Shown: piece after piece, positions 1 to 6,867 of the stretch
How the letters are laid out: the number at the start of each line of letters is the position of its first letter
How positions within the stretch are numbered: position 1 is the first letter of the stretch
Assembly: GCA_007132315.1 (NCBI GenBank)
Contig: SLOW01000236.1
Coordinates: 1 to 14,831, forward strand
DNA length: 14,831 nucleotides
Source of the DNA: Opitutales bacterium
Lineage (GTDB): Bacteria > Verrucomicrobiota > Verrucomicrobiia > Opitutales > T3Sed10-336
Direction: 5' to 3'
Notes under the pieces: generated by a model
What the model was told of the DNA's origin: nothing
What the model saw: only the letters and a program-made list of their open reading frames with translations
The model's database searches: none
Made by a program: the position numbers and the translations under genes

Positions 1-49
1 GCGGGCGCACAAAGCCCATAAGATTTCCCTTTCGGCCCCCGCCGCGCAT

Positions 50-111
50 CCAGCCTGAATGTCTCGGTTGGGCCCACGGAAACACGCTTCCAGCGTGTTG
101 ACTCAGGCTGG
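50..111. repeat. Cluster of TTCCAGC-core inverted repeats
   Basis: Three related units lie in 62 bases. CCAGCCTGA at 50-58 is the exact reverse complement of TCAGGCTGG at 103-111. Between them AACACGC (81-87) and GCGTGTT (93-99) form a 7-bp stem with the 5-base loop TTCCA. The right-hand unit continues as GGAAGCCTAAGCTAC, which read on the other strand gives GGCTTCCAGCC, so all three units share a (T)TCCAGC core in alternating orientation. This looks like a REP-type dispersed intergenic repeat. That it is dispersed elsewhere in the genome is inference, because only this one cluster is in the window. Confidence 0.6.
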
Positions 112-158
112 AAGCCTAAGCTACATCGATCCACCGCCTTCACCGAGCCGTATTCCCT

Positions 159-189
159 CCGGCCTCCAAATCCCGGCCACGGAGGCCGG
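159..189. repeat. 9-bp inverted repeat (hairpin), non-coding
   Basis: CCGGCCTCC (159-167) pairs perfectly with GGAGGCCGG (181-189) around a 13-base loop. No T-tract follows on the plus strand, and none follows on the minus strand, so it is not a standard intrinsic terminator. It lies in the gene-free stretch 1-315, downstream of the TTCCAGC-type repeats. Apart from these hairpins I see nothing in that stretch: the 63-codon open frame at 59-250 runs through the repeats and has no recognisable protein features. Confidence 0.5.
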
Positions 190-315
190 CCAACCCCTGC
201 ACAGCGTTCGACAGGCCGTGCGTAGCCGTTTTCCGGCGAATCGAGGATAGTGCGAAAATGGCGGCCCACGTGCGGGCCGCGTTTTCCTATGGCTTACTAT
301 TGCGCTGAGTTACAA

Positions 316-1233
316 ATGCGTCTAGCTTTCATAGACGCTATGGAGCGAAGGCAGAGACTCTTTTTGGAGAAGCTGACGGCTTCCCGCATCTACCAGGACT
401 ACAAGAAGGCCTTCGAAGCGGGCACCGGGTTGCCCCTTGCGGTGACGTCCGCACAATCCTGGGGCCTGCCGCACCGGTTCGGCGTGCGGGAAAATCCCTT
501 CTGCTCCCTGATGGCGACTTCCAGCAAGTCATGCTCGGCCTGCCTGGAAGTGCAAAAGCGCCTCTCCGATCAGTCCGAAAATGGTCCCGTAACACTCAGC
601 TGCTTCGCCGGCCTCTGCGACACGGCCGTGCCGATCCGGCTGGGCGACGATCTCATCGGCCTGCTCCAAACCGGCCAGGTCTTCTTCACCGAACCGGACG
701 ACGCCGGATTCAACCGGGTCACCCGGACCCTGATCGAATGGGGCGTGCAGGCCGACCTGAAAGACCTTCGCGAAGCCTACTTCAACTCCCGGATTCTCGA
801 CCGGGAACAATACGAGGCGTTCGTACGCATCCTACACATCTTCGCCGAACACCTTTCCGTGGTCGGGCACCAATTGGAAATCGCCTCCGAAACCCGCGAG
901 AATCCGGTGATGCGGCGCGCCCGCAACATCATCGAAGAACACCAGGCCGACGACATCACCTCAAAAGACGTCGCCAAGATGCTGAACACGAGCACGTTTT
1001 ACTTTTGCAAGTTGTTCAAGAAAGCGACCGGCCTCACCTTCACGGAGTACCTGACGCGCGTGCGCGTGGAGAAGGCGAAGAACTTCCTGCTCAACCCCCA
1101 TCTGCGAGTGAGCGAAATCGCCTATCGGGTCGGATTTAAATCACTCTCCCAGTTCAACCGCTCGTTCCGCCAATTGGTCGGGCGCACCCCCTCCGAATAT
1201 CGGGAAGACCAGGGCGTATCGACCGGAGGATAG
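316..1233 (+). CDS. PocR-domain AraC-family transcriptional regulator
   Basis: Likely a one-component, ligand-responsive DNA-binding regulator. Numbered from the ATG at 316 (305 aa), residues about 20-185 look like a PocR sensory domain: a YKKAFEAGTGLPL start, then cysteines at 63, 73, 76, 96 and 101, including the SCFAGLC motif and the VPI...IGLLQTGQV core. PocR domains are known in propanediol regulation and in many sensor proteins, and bind small organic ligands, possibly aided by the cysteines. Residues about 197-297 form an AraC double helix-turn-helix, ending in the family signature IAYRVGFKSLSQFNRSFRQLVGRTPSEYR. The start is uncertain: GTG 250 and ATG 289 give unnatural N-termini, and ATG 340 is also possible. 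No Shine-Dalgarno is obvious before any of them. No metabolic operon sits beside it, so the target and ligand are unknown. A terminator-like hairpin follows at 1313. Confidence 0.88.
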   Translation: MRLAFIDAMERRQRLFLEKLTASRIYQDYKKAFEAGTGLPLAVTSAQSWGLPHRFGVRENPFCSLMATSSKSCSACLEVQKRLSDQSENGPVTLSCFAGLCDTAVPIRLGDDLIGLLQTGQVFFTEPDDAGFNRVTRTLIEWGVQADLKDLREAYFNSRILDREQYEAFVRILHIFAEHLSVVGHQLEIASETRENPVMRRARNIIEEHQADDITSKDVAKMLNTSTFYFCKLFKKATGLTFTEYLTRVRVEKAKNFLLNPHLRVSEIAYRVGFKSLSQFNRSFRQLVGRTPSEYREDQGVSTGG

Positions 1234-1312
1234 CGGTGCGCGACCGGGGACGCCATCGGTCCCGACCCGGCGTCTCGCTTCGCAACGCTCCGACGGGCCC
1301 GGGAAAAGCCTT

Positions 1313-1336
1313 GTCCGGCGGCCGGACGGTTGTTTT
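1313..1336 (+). terminator. Putative intrinsic terminator after the PocR/AraC gene
   Basis: GTCCGG (1313-1318) and CCGGAC (1322-1327) form a perfect stem with a CGG loop, followed by GGTTGTTTT. It lies about 80 bases beyond the stop codon and before the rhomboid gene, which fits the end of the regulator transcript. The T-tract is interrupted, so strength is uncertain. Confidence 0.5.
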
Positions 1337-1451
1337 GCTCACTTTTCCGGGCAGCGGCTGTGTTTGACCGCCTTTTTCTTTTTTTGCGATTCCCAGTCCT
1401 TGCGTATCGTTCACGTCGCTCACGGTTTTCAATTTTTTTCCACCACACAAC

Positions 1452-2087
1452 ATGTCCGCCTACCAGCAACCACAAGCCTTTCCTCCCGTCGTCACCTCGC
1501 TCATCGGCGCCTGCGCCGTGATGTACCTGGTCCAGGACATGGCCTGGGAACAGATCATGCTCCTGTTCGCCCTTTGGCCAATGGGCGGCGGCGCGAACGT
1601 CCCCGCATTCTACCCCTGGCAACTGGTCACCTACGCCTTTCTGCACGGAGACTTTTTCCACATCCTGATCAATATGTTCGCCCTCTGGATGTTCGGGGTG
1701 CAGATCGAGAACCTGTGGGGCAGCCGCCGTTTCGCGATCTATTATTTCTTCTGCGTTGCGGGCGCCGGCCTGGTGCAGCTTGTTGTCGTCAGCGCCGGCG
1801 CGGCGGGGGGGGGAGCCATTTATCCGACGGTCGGCGCCTCGGGAGGTGTCCTGGGAATCCTGATGGCGTTCGCGCGCCTGTTCCCCAACCAGACCATCAT
1901 GTTGCTGATCCCGCCGGTTCCGATGAAGGCGAAATACTTCGTCATCATCTTCGGGGCGCTGTCGCTCTTCGCGGGGATGACGGGCACCATGGGCGGCATC
2001 GCACACTTCGCGCACCTGGGCGGGATGGCGTTCGGATTCGGGCTGCTGGTGTACTGGGAGAAAAAACACGGTCGCGGACGCTTCTGA
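1452..2087 (+). CDS. Rhomboid family intramembrane serine protease
   Basis: A 211-aa polytopic inner-membrane protease of the S54 family, which cleaves transmembrane segments of other proteins within the bilayer. Diagnostic motifs are visible in order: the HGDFFHILINMFALW segment (the HxxxxHxxxN-type oxyanion region), a GASGGVLG loop carrying the catalytic serine, and a late AHFAHLGGMAFG helix with the catalytic histidine and the GxxxAHxxGxxxG pattern. About six hydrophobic segments fit the basic bacterial rhomboid core, with no extra domain. ATG 1452 begins immediately before the first hydrophobic segment. No clear Shine-Dalgarno precedes it; a pyrimidine-rich leader (about 1370-1386) does. 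A run of nine G at 1805-1813 lies just upstream of the catalytic serine codon. Substrate unknown, and flanking genes give no hint. Confidence 0.95.
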   Translation: MSAYQQPQAFPPVVTSLIGACAVMYLVQDMAWEQIMLLFALWPMGGGANVPAFYPWQLVTYAFLHGDFFHILINMFALWMFGVQIENLWGSRRFAIYYFFCVAGAGLVQLVVVSAGAAGGGAIYPTVGASGGVLGILMAFARLFPNQTIMLLIPPVPMKAKYFVIIFGALSLFAGMTGTMGGIAHFAHLGGMAFGFGLLVYWEKKHGRGRF

Positions 2088-2094
2088 TCCGCGA
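2061..2094 (-). terminator. Intrinsic terminator of the argB-argD-TVP38 operon
   Basis: TCGCGGA (2072-2078) and TCCGCGA (2088-2094) form a perfect 7-bp stem with a 9-base loop. Read on the minus strand the stem is followed by CCGTG and then six T (A-run 2061-2066). It starts 40 bases past the stop of the minus-strand membrane-protein gene, inside the 3' end of the convergent rhomboid gene, whose stop codon is in the loop. Confidence 0.55.
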
Positions 2095-2133
2095 TGCAGT
2101 GGGCCCGTCCGCCGATCATGACGGTATCCGAGC

Positions 2134-2862
2134 TCACTCCCGCGGCGAGAGGAGTTCCTCGTCGCCGCTCCCCTCGCCGCCCTCTTCCCGCCGCTGCTTT
2201 CGACGCAGCAGGTAGTCGCGCAGCAGGCGCACCCCGAGCAACAGGGAAACCAGCAGACAAACCGCCACCACCGCCTGACCGATATTTCCCTCGAGAAGCG
2301 AATCACCGAGCAGGATCACGCCGATGCCGTATCCGACCGACGTGGGCAGGGAAACCAGGAAGAACAGGCCAAAGGGAATGCCCGCCAAACCGAGGATGTA
2401 GGTTTTCAGGAAGTTCGGCGGACCGGGCGTGATCTTGATGAGCAGGGTGACCTTCAACTGATTCTCCTTTCGCACCTGGGGAATCCGGTAGCGGGTTCGC
2501 GCGATCAGGCGCTCGAGGAATCCCCGCAGGTAACGGGTCGCCAGCCAGTAGCAGAACACCAGATTCACGACCTGGCTAGCCACGGAGCCCGCAATGCCTA
2601 CGCAAACGCCAAACGCCGCCCCGCCCACCAGAAAAAAGGGGGTGGTGGGAAAACCCACCGCCGGCAGGAGGGCCAGCGCGACAAAAAACGGAACCGGCCC
2701 CCGGTCGCGGATCCACCCCAGGAACGCCTCCAGGTCCCAGTCGATACCGAGGAAATACAACACCATGCCGGCCAGAACGAGCCCGCAGACCACCCAGTAC
2801 CGCAGGGGGACAACCGTTCGGGTGAACAGGCGCCGGGAGCCGATCGGTTTCGATTTCTTCAT
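2134..2862 (-). CDS. TVP38/TMEM64 (DedA/VTT-like) membrane protein
   Basis: A 242-aa inner-membrane protein of the SNARE-associated/VTT family. Its members are related to DedA and to lipid-transporting proteins; the exact function of bacterial TVP38 proteins is mostly unassigned. Hydrophobic segments lie at about residues 20-40, 56-110 (with the GFPTTPFFLVGGAAFG re-entrant-type motif), 135-185 (KITPGPPNFLKTYILGLAGIPF, matching the family's second conserved loop) and 190-212. A strongly charged C-terminal tail rich in R, K, E and G follows. I chose ATG 2862 (MKKSKP). An in-frame GTG at 2889 would overlap argD by 8 bases and add a nine-residue N-terminus unlike the family. It is last in the argB-argD operon, though no link to arginine synthesis is known, and the pairing may simply be co-transcription. 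Confidence 0.85.
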   Translation of the reverse strand: MKKSKPIGSRRLFTRTVVPLRYWVVCGLVLAGMVLYFLGIDWDLEAFLGWIRDRGPVPFFVALALLPAVGFPTTPFFLVGGAAFGVCVGIAGSVASQVVNLVFCYWLATRYLRGFLERLIARTRYRIPQVRKENQLKVTLLIKITPGPPNFLKTYILGLAGIPFGLFFLVSLPTSVGYGIGVILLGDSLLEGNIGQAVVAVCLLVSLLLGVRLLRDYLLRRKQRREEGGEGSGDEELLSPRE

Positions 2863-2881
2863 AGCCGGGCGGCCGCGGCCG

Positions 2882-4096
2882 TCACGCACGCGTCGCGGTC
2901 AGAGCCTCGTGGAAAATCTCCACCGAACGCGACAACCCCTCCGGTCCGACGATCAGCGGCGGAAGAAACCGAATCACATCGCCCCCCGCCGGTACGGTCA
3001 GGAGTCCGCGTTCCCGCATGGCGGCGACGACTCCCGGCGCGTCGGCGGCCAGCTGAACCCCGACCATGTAGCCCTCGCCCCGGACCGCCAGAACCCGGTC
3101 GGGAAAAGCCTTGGCCGCGCCACGCAATCCCTCATGCCAATCCGGCGCGTAGTTCCGGACATGCTCCATCAGACGCTCCTTTTCCAGCACGTGGAGCGTC
3201 GCCAGGCCAGCGGCGCAGGCCAGCGGCGTGCCGCCGAAGGTGGTGCCGTGGGAACCCGGTGTGAACAGGTCGGCATGGCGCTCATCGACCCACACCGCGC
3301 CGATCGGAAACCCGCTGCCCAACCCTTTGGCCATGCCGATGGCGTCGGGCCGGATCCCGCTTTGTTCGAAGGCGAAGAACCGGCCGGTCCGGCCGATGCC
3401 ACACTGGACCTCGTCGAGGATCAGCAACACCCCGCGGCGGTCGCACAGATCGCGTATTCCGCGCAGGAACTCCGTCGTGCAGACGTGGATACCGCCTTCG
3501 CCCTGTATGGTCTCCAGAAATACGGCCGCGGTGTCCTCGTCGATCAACCGTTCGAAACTCTCCAGATCGTTGAGCCGCCCGTAGGAAAACCCCGGCAGCA
3601 GCGGCGCGAAGCCGCGCCGGATCTTCTCCTGGCCGGTCGCGCTCATTCCTCCGAACGTGCGGCCGTGGAATCCGTTCTCGGCGGTGACCACCTTGTAGCA
3701 CCGACCCTCCGCGCCGGCTTTGCGGTTTCCGTACAGCCGGGACAGTTTGATCAGCGCCTCGTTGGCCTCGGCGCCGCTGTTGCAGAAGAACACCTTTCCC
3801 GGCCCGCAGTACCCGACGAGGTTCCGCGCGAGCCGACCCTGATTGCGGTTCCGGTAGAGGTTGCTGGCATGGGTCAGGCGGAAGAGTTGCTCCTTGACCG
3901 CCGCCACCCAGGCCGGATGCCCGTGCCCCAACGCACTCACCGCGATACCCGAGCCGAAATCGAGGTAGCGCCGGCCGTCGCGATCCCAAACATGGACCCC
4001 CTCGCCTCGAACCAACGTCAGGGGCGCCCGGGCGTAGTTCCCGAGCACATACTTGTCGTAGAGTTCCTCCGTGCTTTGGTGATGGAATTCTTCCAT
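2882..4096 (-). CDS. argD: Acetylornithine aminotransferase
   Basis: A PLP-dependent class III (ornithine-type) aminotransferase converting N-acetylglutamate semialdehyde and glutamate to N-acetylornithine and 2-oxoglutarate in arginine biosynthesis; cytoplasmic. The 404-aa length is normal. Motifs: FGSGIAVSALGHGHP (47-61), NSGAEANE (106-113) for PLP phosphate binding, FHGRTFGGMSATGQ (143-155), the LDEVQCGIGRTG cofactor segment (227-238), the Schiff-base lysine in MAKGLGSGFPIG (K257), and HGTTFGGTPLACAA. It starts 5 bases after argB ends, so the two are co-transcribed and probably translationally coupled. Related enzymes (succinylornithine or ornithine aminotransferase) share this fold, but the argB neighbour supports ArgD. 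Some ArgD proteins also act on succinyl-diaminopimelate, which the sequence alone cannot decide. Confidence 0.95.
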   Translation of the reverse strand: MEEFHHQSTEELYDKYVLGNYARAPLTLVRGEGVHVWDRDGRRYLDFGSGIAVSALGHGHPAWVAAVKEQLFRLTHASNLYRNRNQGRLARNLVGYCGPGKVFFCNSGAEANEALIKLSRLYGNRKAGAEGRCYKVVTAENGFHGRTFGGMSATGQEKIRRGFAPLLPGFSYGRLNDLESFERLIDEDTAAVFLETIQGEGGIHVCTTEFLRGIRDLCDRRGVLLILDEVQCGIGRTGRFFAFEQSGIRPDAIGMAKGLGSGFPIGAVWVDERHADLFTPGSHGTTFGGTPLACAAGLATLHVLEKERLMEHVRNYAPDWHEGLRGAAKAFPDRVLAVRGEGYMVGVQLAADAPGVVAAMRERGLLTVPAGGDVIRFLPPLIVGPEGLSRSVEIFHEALTATRA

Positions 4097-4101
4097 GGTT
4101 C

Positions 4102-5001
4102 TTAATGGTGGACAATCTCGGTGCCGACGCCTTTGTCGGTGAAAATTTCCAGCAGCAGGCTGTGGGGCATCCGCCCGTCGATAAAGTGAACCCGCTGCAC
4201 CCCTTCGCCCAGTGCGCGCACCGCGGCGTTGACCTTGGGACGCATGCCCTTGTCGATCACTCCGCTCTGTTTCAATTTCTCGACCCGGTCAATATGCAAC
4301 GTCGAGATCAAACTGGATGGATCGGATGCATCCGCGAGCAGACCGGGCACGTCGCTCATGAATACCAGCCGGCGGGCGCGCAGGGCTCCGGCCACGCGAG
4401 AAGCCGCCAGATCCGCGTTCACGTTGTGAACGCTCCCCGCCTCGTCCACCGCCAGCGGCGAAATCACCGGTATCCGGCTTTCGGCCAGGGCCTTCTTGAT
4501 CAGCTTGATCTTGACCTCGGTCACCTCGCCCACGAACCCCAAATCGACCGGGCGGCCGTCATCGTCGCGAGTCAACTTCCGGCACAGCATCAGCGTCTGG
4601 CCCGGCATGCCGGCGGCGCGTCCCCGCTTGTTGCGAATCATCTCGCAGATATCGGCATTGACCAGGTCGTTGAGGGTCTTCTTGACGACTCCGATCGCGG
4701 CATCGTCGGTAACACGCATCCCGTTGTTGAAAACCGGCTGCAACCCGGCCGTCTCCATCGCGCGCGAAATGGCCTTGCCCCCGCCGTGAACCACCACCAC
4801 GTGAATCCCGACCGCGGCCAGAAACACAATGTCCACCGCCAGCCGGGCGCGTACTTCCGGATCCGGGTGGTCCATAAAACTGCCCCCGTACTTGACCACG
4901 AAGGTCGATCCCTTGAAGCGCTGAATATAGGGCAGGGCCTCGAGCAACACCCGCGCCTTGTCGATGAGCTCCTCCACGTCGATCTGCTGCTGATCCACCA
5001 T
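4102..5001 (-). CDS. argB: Acetylglutamate kinase
   Basis: An amino-acid kinase family enzyme phosphorylating N-acetylglutamate with ATP, the second step of arginine biosynthesis; cytoplasmic. The 299-aa sequence shows VVKYGGSF (35-42), VVVHGGGKAIS (69-79) for phosphate binding, GMRVTD (94-99), HNVNADLAA (192-200) for substrate binding and KGMRPKVNAA (251-260) for nucleotide binding. An N-terminal helix of about 25 residues precedes the kinase core, and the C-terminus carries HFIDGRMPHSLLLEIFTDKGVGT. Both features are typical of hexameric, arginine-inhibited enzymes, so feedback control by arginine is likely (inference from family knowledge). ATG 5001 has no evident Shine-Dalgarno. It is first in the operon argB-argD-TVP38 and divergent from the histidine kinase gene. 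Confidence 0.96.
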   Translation of the reverse strand: MVDQQQIDVEELIDKARVLLEALPYIQRFKGSTFVVKYGGSFMDHPDPEVRARLAVDIVFLAAVGIHVVVVHGGGKAISRAMETAGLQPVFNNGMRVTDDAAIGVVKKTLNDLVNADICEMIRNKRGRAAGMPGQTLMLCRKLTRDDDGRPVDLGFVGEVTEVKIKLIKKALAESRIPVISPLAVDEAGSVHNVNADLAASRVAGALRARRLVFMSDVPGLLADASDPSSLISTLHIDRVEKLKQSGVIDKGMRPKVNAAVRALGEGVQRVHFIDGRMPHSLLLEIFTDKGVGTEIVHH

Positions 5002-5222
5002 GTTACAAAAAAGGGGACGCTAGCGAACCGCTTCCTGCTTCGCGAGTAGAAAATCGAGTCGCACGCAGAGCGGAATTCCCGCAAACCGATTTTTAATTGA
5101 CGGTATAGTCGGAACTTATATTTATAACTGCAAGGAATATGCCTACAGTCACCGTCACATTCCGAAGCGGCCTTCCGACCAAAACACTCGAATAACCGGT
5201 TCCCCTCGCTCGCACAGCTTTC
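5002..5222. promoter_or_regulatory. Divergent AT-rich control region between argB and the histidine kinase
   Basis: This 221-base gap must carry the start signals for argB (minus) and the kinase gene (plus). Positions 5090-5128 are much richer in A/T than the rest of the window. They include TTGACG (5097-5102), TATAGT (5104-5109), TATATT (5117-5122) and TATAAC (5123-5128), and the dyad TTATA-TT-TATAA (5116-5127). No -35/-10 pair with 16-18-base spacing is convincing in either direction, so I do not assign exact promoters. The dyad could be an operator. Confidence 0.4.
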
Positions 5223-6794
5223 ATGAAACCCGGAATCCAGCTCCATTTGCTCGGGAAAGCCTTGATCCGCCAATCGCTGCGAACTACCTTTCTGATCCTG
5301 ACGGCTTCGGCTGTGGTCAGCGCGGCCTGGATCTCCGCCATCGTTCTGGCGGGCGGTCTAGCCAACCTCAATCCGGGCATCCTGCTGCTGCCCATCGTTC
5401 TTATCGCGTTTTACTTTGGCCCCCTCGCGGGGTTCGGAGTCGCCGCGCTCCTGGCCATCGCGATCGGCCCCTGGATGCCGGCCGGGACCGGAGAGCCGCA
5501 ACCCACGGCCGACTGGGTCGTTCGCCTTGTGGCCTACGCCGCGGTCGGCGTTGTGGTCGGCTTCCTGAGCCTGCGCGAGCACCGGAGCAGTCGAAACGAA
5601 ATCGCGCGACAGAAGGCCCTGCTTGACGCAACCCCCGAAATTATCGAACAGGAACGCATTAAAGCCCTGCGCGACATGTCCCGGGGCGTGGCTCACGACA
5701 TCAACAACACCCTGACCCCCATTCTCGGATTCAGCGAGCTGCTGATGGAACCGCCCGGTTCGACCCGCCCCGAAACCGTCGAGAACTACGCCCGCGCGAT
5801 ACACACCGCCGGCCAGAACGCTTCGGAAGTGGTCAAGCGGCTGCGGGAGTTCTATCGAAGCGGGGACGCCGCGCTGCCGATGGCCCGGGTCGAGCTCGAC
5901 ACCATGGTCCGGAAGACCCTGATCATGACCGAAGCGCGCTGGAAATCACAGGCCCGCGCCGAGAACGCCGAGATCGCCACCCAGATCGACATCCCCGCAT
6001 GCCTCGAGGTGATCGGCAACGAAGCGGAACTGCGGGGCGTGCTCACCAATCTGATCTTCAACGCCGTCGATGCCATGCCGGAGGGCGGCACGCTCCGGTT
6101 TTCGGTCGAACGGGCCGGCGACCGAATCGCCCTGCACGTGACGGACACGGGGGCCGGAATGGACGAAACCACCGTGCAAGCGTGCACGACAGCCTACTTC
6201 ACGACCAAGCAGCACGGCACCGGCCTGGGTCTGCCCATTGTGTTCGCCGTCATGCGCTACCACGGCGGGACGGTGGAAATCGCCAGTTCCCCCGGCAACG
6301 GCACACGTGTTTCCCTGCTGTTCCCCGTTCCCCACGAGGAAAAACTCGAAACCCTCAACCAGCCGAAACCGATCCCCTCCCTCGCGCCCCTGCGGATCCT
6401 GGTCGCCGAGGACGACGCCCTGAACCGGCACATGCTGCGGGACGTGCTCGCGATGCGCGGCCACACCGTCACCACCGCGCGCGACGGCCCGTCCGCGCTC
6501 GAGGTTTTCGAGTCCGACCCGAGGGGATTCGACCTGTTAATCAGCGACAGTGCCATGCCCGGGATCAGCGGCCGGGTTGTCGCCGGGCGCATCCGGGAAC
6601 TCCGTCCCGACATTCCCATGATCCTTCTCTCGGGATTCGACTCCGAGGCAGCGCCGTTTTCCGATCCCTCCGACCGGACCACCGTGCTTCTGGACAAACC
6701 CATCACCCTGGGCGAACTCGACCGAGCTCTGGTTCGGGCTTCACGGGATCTTCCCATCGCCGGCCAGACAGATGGGGCGGGCCAGATCGGGTGA
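5223..6794 (+). CDS. Membrane hybrid histidine kinase with C-terminal receiver domain
   Basis: A 523-aa signalling protein. Residues 20-118 hold about four hydrophobic segments with a LLPIVLIAFYFGPLAGFG stretch common in kinase N-terminal membrane regions; there is no large periplasmic sensor. A HisKA dimerisation domain follows, with the phospho-accepting H158 in GVAHDINNTLTPILGF. The catalytic ATPase domain has its N box at NAVDAMPEGG (280-289), G1 DTGAGM (308-313) and G2 GTGLGL (332-337). Residues 389-505 are a CheY-like receiver with acidic residues 396-398, phospho-acceptor D442 in SDSAMPG and K492 in LDKP, so it appears intact. No output or DNA-binding domain is present. Phosphate probably moves to an unlinked phosphotransfer protein or regulator, or the receiver tunes the kinase. 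lexA follows after 73 bases, with its own promoter-like sequence. The signal sensed is unknown. Confidence 0.93.
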   Translation: MKPGIQLHLLGKALIRQSLRTTFLILTASAVVSAAWISAIVLAGGLANLNPGILLLPIVLIAFYFGPLAGFGVAALLAIAIGPWMPAGTGEPQPTADWVVRLVAYAAVGVVVGFLSLREHRSSRNEIARQKALLDATPEIIEQERIKALRDMSRGVAHDINNTLTPILGFSELLMEPPGSTRPETVENYARAIHTAGQNASEVVKRLREFYRSGDAALPMARVELDTMVRKTLIMTEARWKSQARAENAEIATQIDIPACLEVIGNEAELRGVLTNLIFNAVDAMPEGGTLRFSVERAGDRIALHVTDTGAGMDETTVQACTTAYFTTKQHGTGLGLPIVFAVMRYHGGTVEIASSPGNGTRVSLLFPVPHEEKLETLNQPKPIPSLAPLRILVAEDDALNRHMLRDVLAMRGHTVTTARDGPSALEVFESDPRGFDLLISDSAMPGISGRVVAGRIRELRPDIPMILLSGFDSEAAPFSDPSDRTTVLLDKPITLGELDRALVRASRDLPIAGQTDGAGQIG

Positions 6795-6842
6795 CAAATT
6801 CGCGGCGTGGCGTGGGTTCGAATTCCATGTTGACAAATGAAC
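6792..6842 (+). promoter_or_regulatory. lexA upstream region: promoter, direct and inverted repeats
   Basis: A perfect TTGACA (6830-6835) ends 33 bases before the lexA ATG at 6868. The best -10-like hexamer is CATATT (6856-6861; 20-base spacer), while TACTCA (6852-6857) gives 16 but matches poorly. The octamer TGACAAAT occurs twice, at 6792-6799 (overlapping the kinase stop codon) and 6831-6838 (in the -35). AATTCG (6797-6802) and CGAATT (6819-6824) form an inverted repeat. An imperfect dyad GTTG-N6-GAAC (6829-6842) covers the -35. LexA normally represses its own gene, so one of these is a candidate operator. Confidence 0.45.
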
Positions 6843-6867
6843 GTGCGTCCATACTCATATTTTCACC

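Noticed and set aside
59..250. 63-codon open frame before the PocR/AraC gene
   Set aside because: It runs through inverted repeats, has no recognisable domain or ribosome-binding site, and its composition is unlike protein.
1122..2306. Minus-strand frame of 394 codons opposite the rhomboid gene
   Set aside because: Low-complexity charged sequence opposite a verified rhomboid protease, so it is a shadow.
2594..4105. Long plus-strand open frame of 503 codons opposite argD
   Set aside because: It is an antisense shadow of the argD and TVP38 genes, caused by high GC codon bias. The minus-strand proteins have clear family motifs.
4415..4433. Perfect palindrome GCGTTCAC-GTT-GTGAACGC, a possible regulator binding site
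   Set aside because: It lies inside argB and encodes the conserved VHNVNA substrate-binding motif. Coding constraint explains it, and it is far from any start codon.
6828..6843. Verrucomicrobia-type LexA box TGTTC-N4-GAACA upstream of lexA
   Set aside because: TGTT and GAAC are present, but the spacing is two bases too long and two positions mismatch, so it is not claimed as that box.
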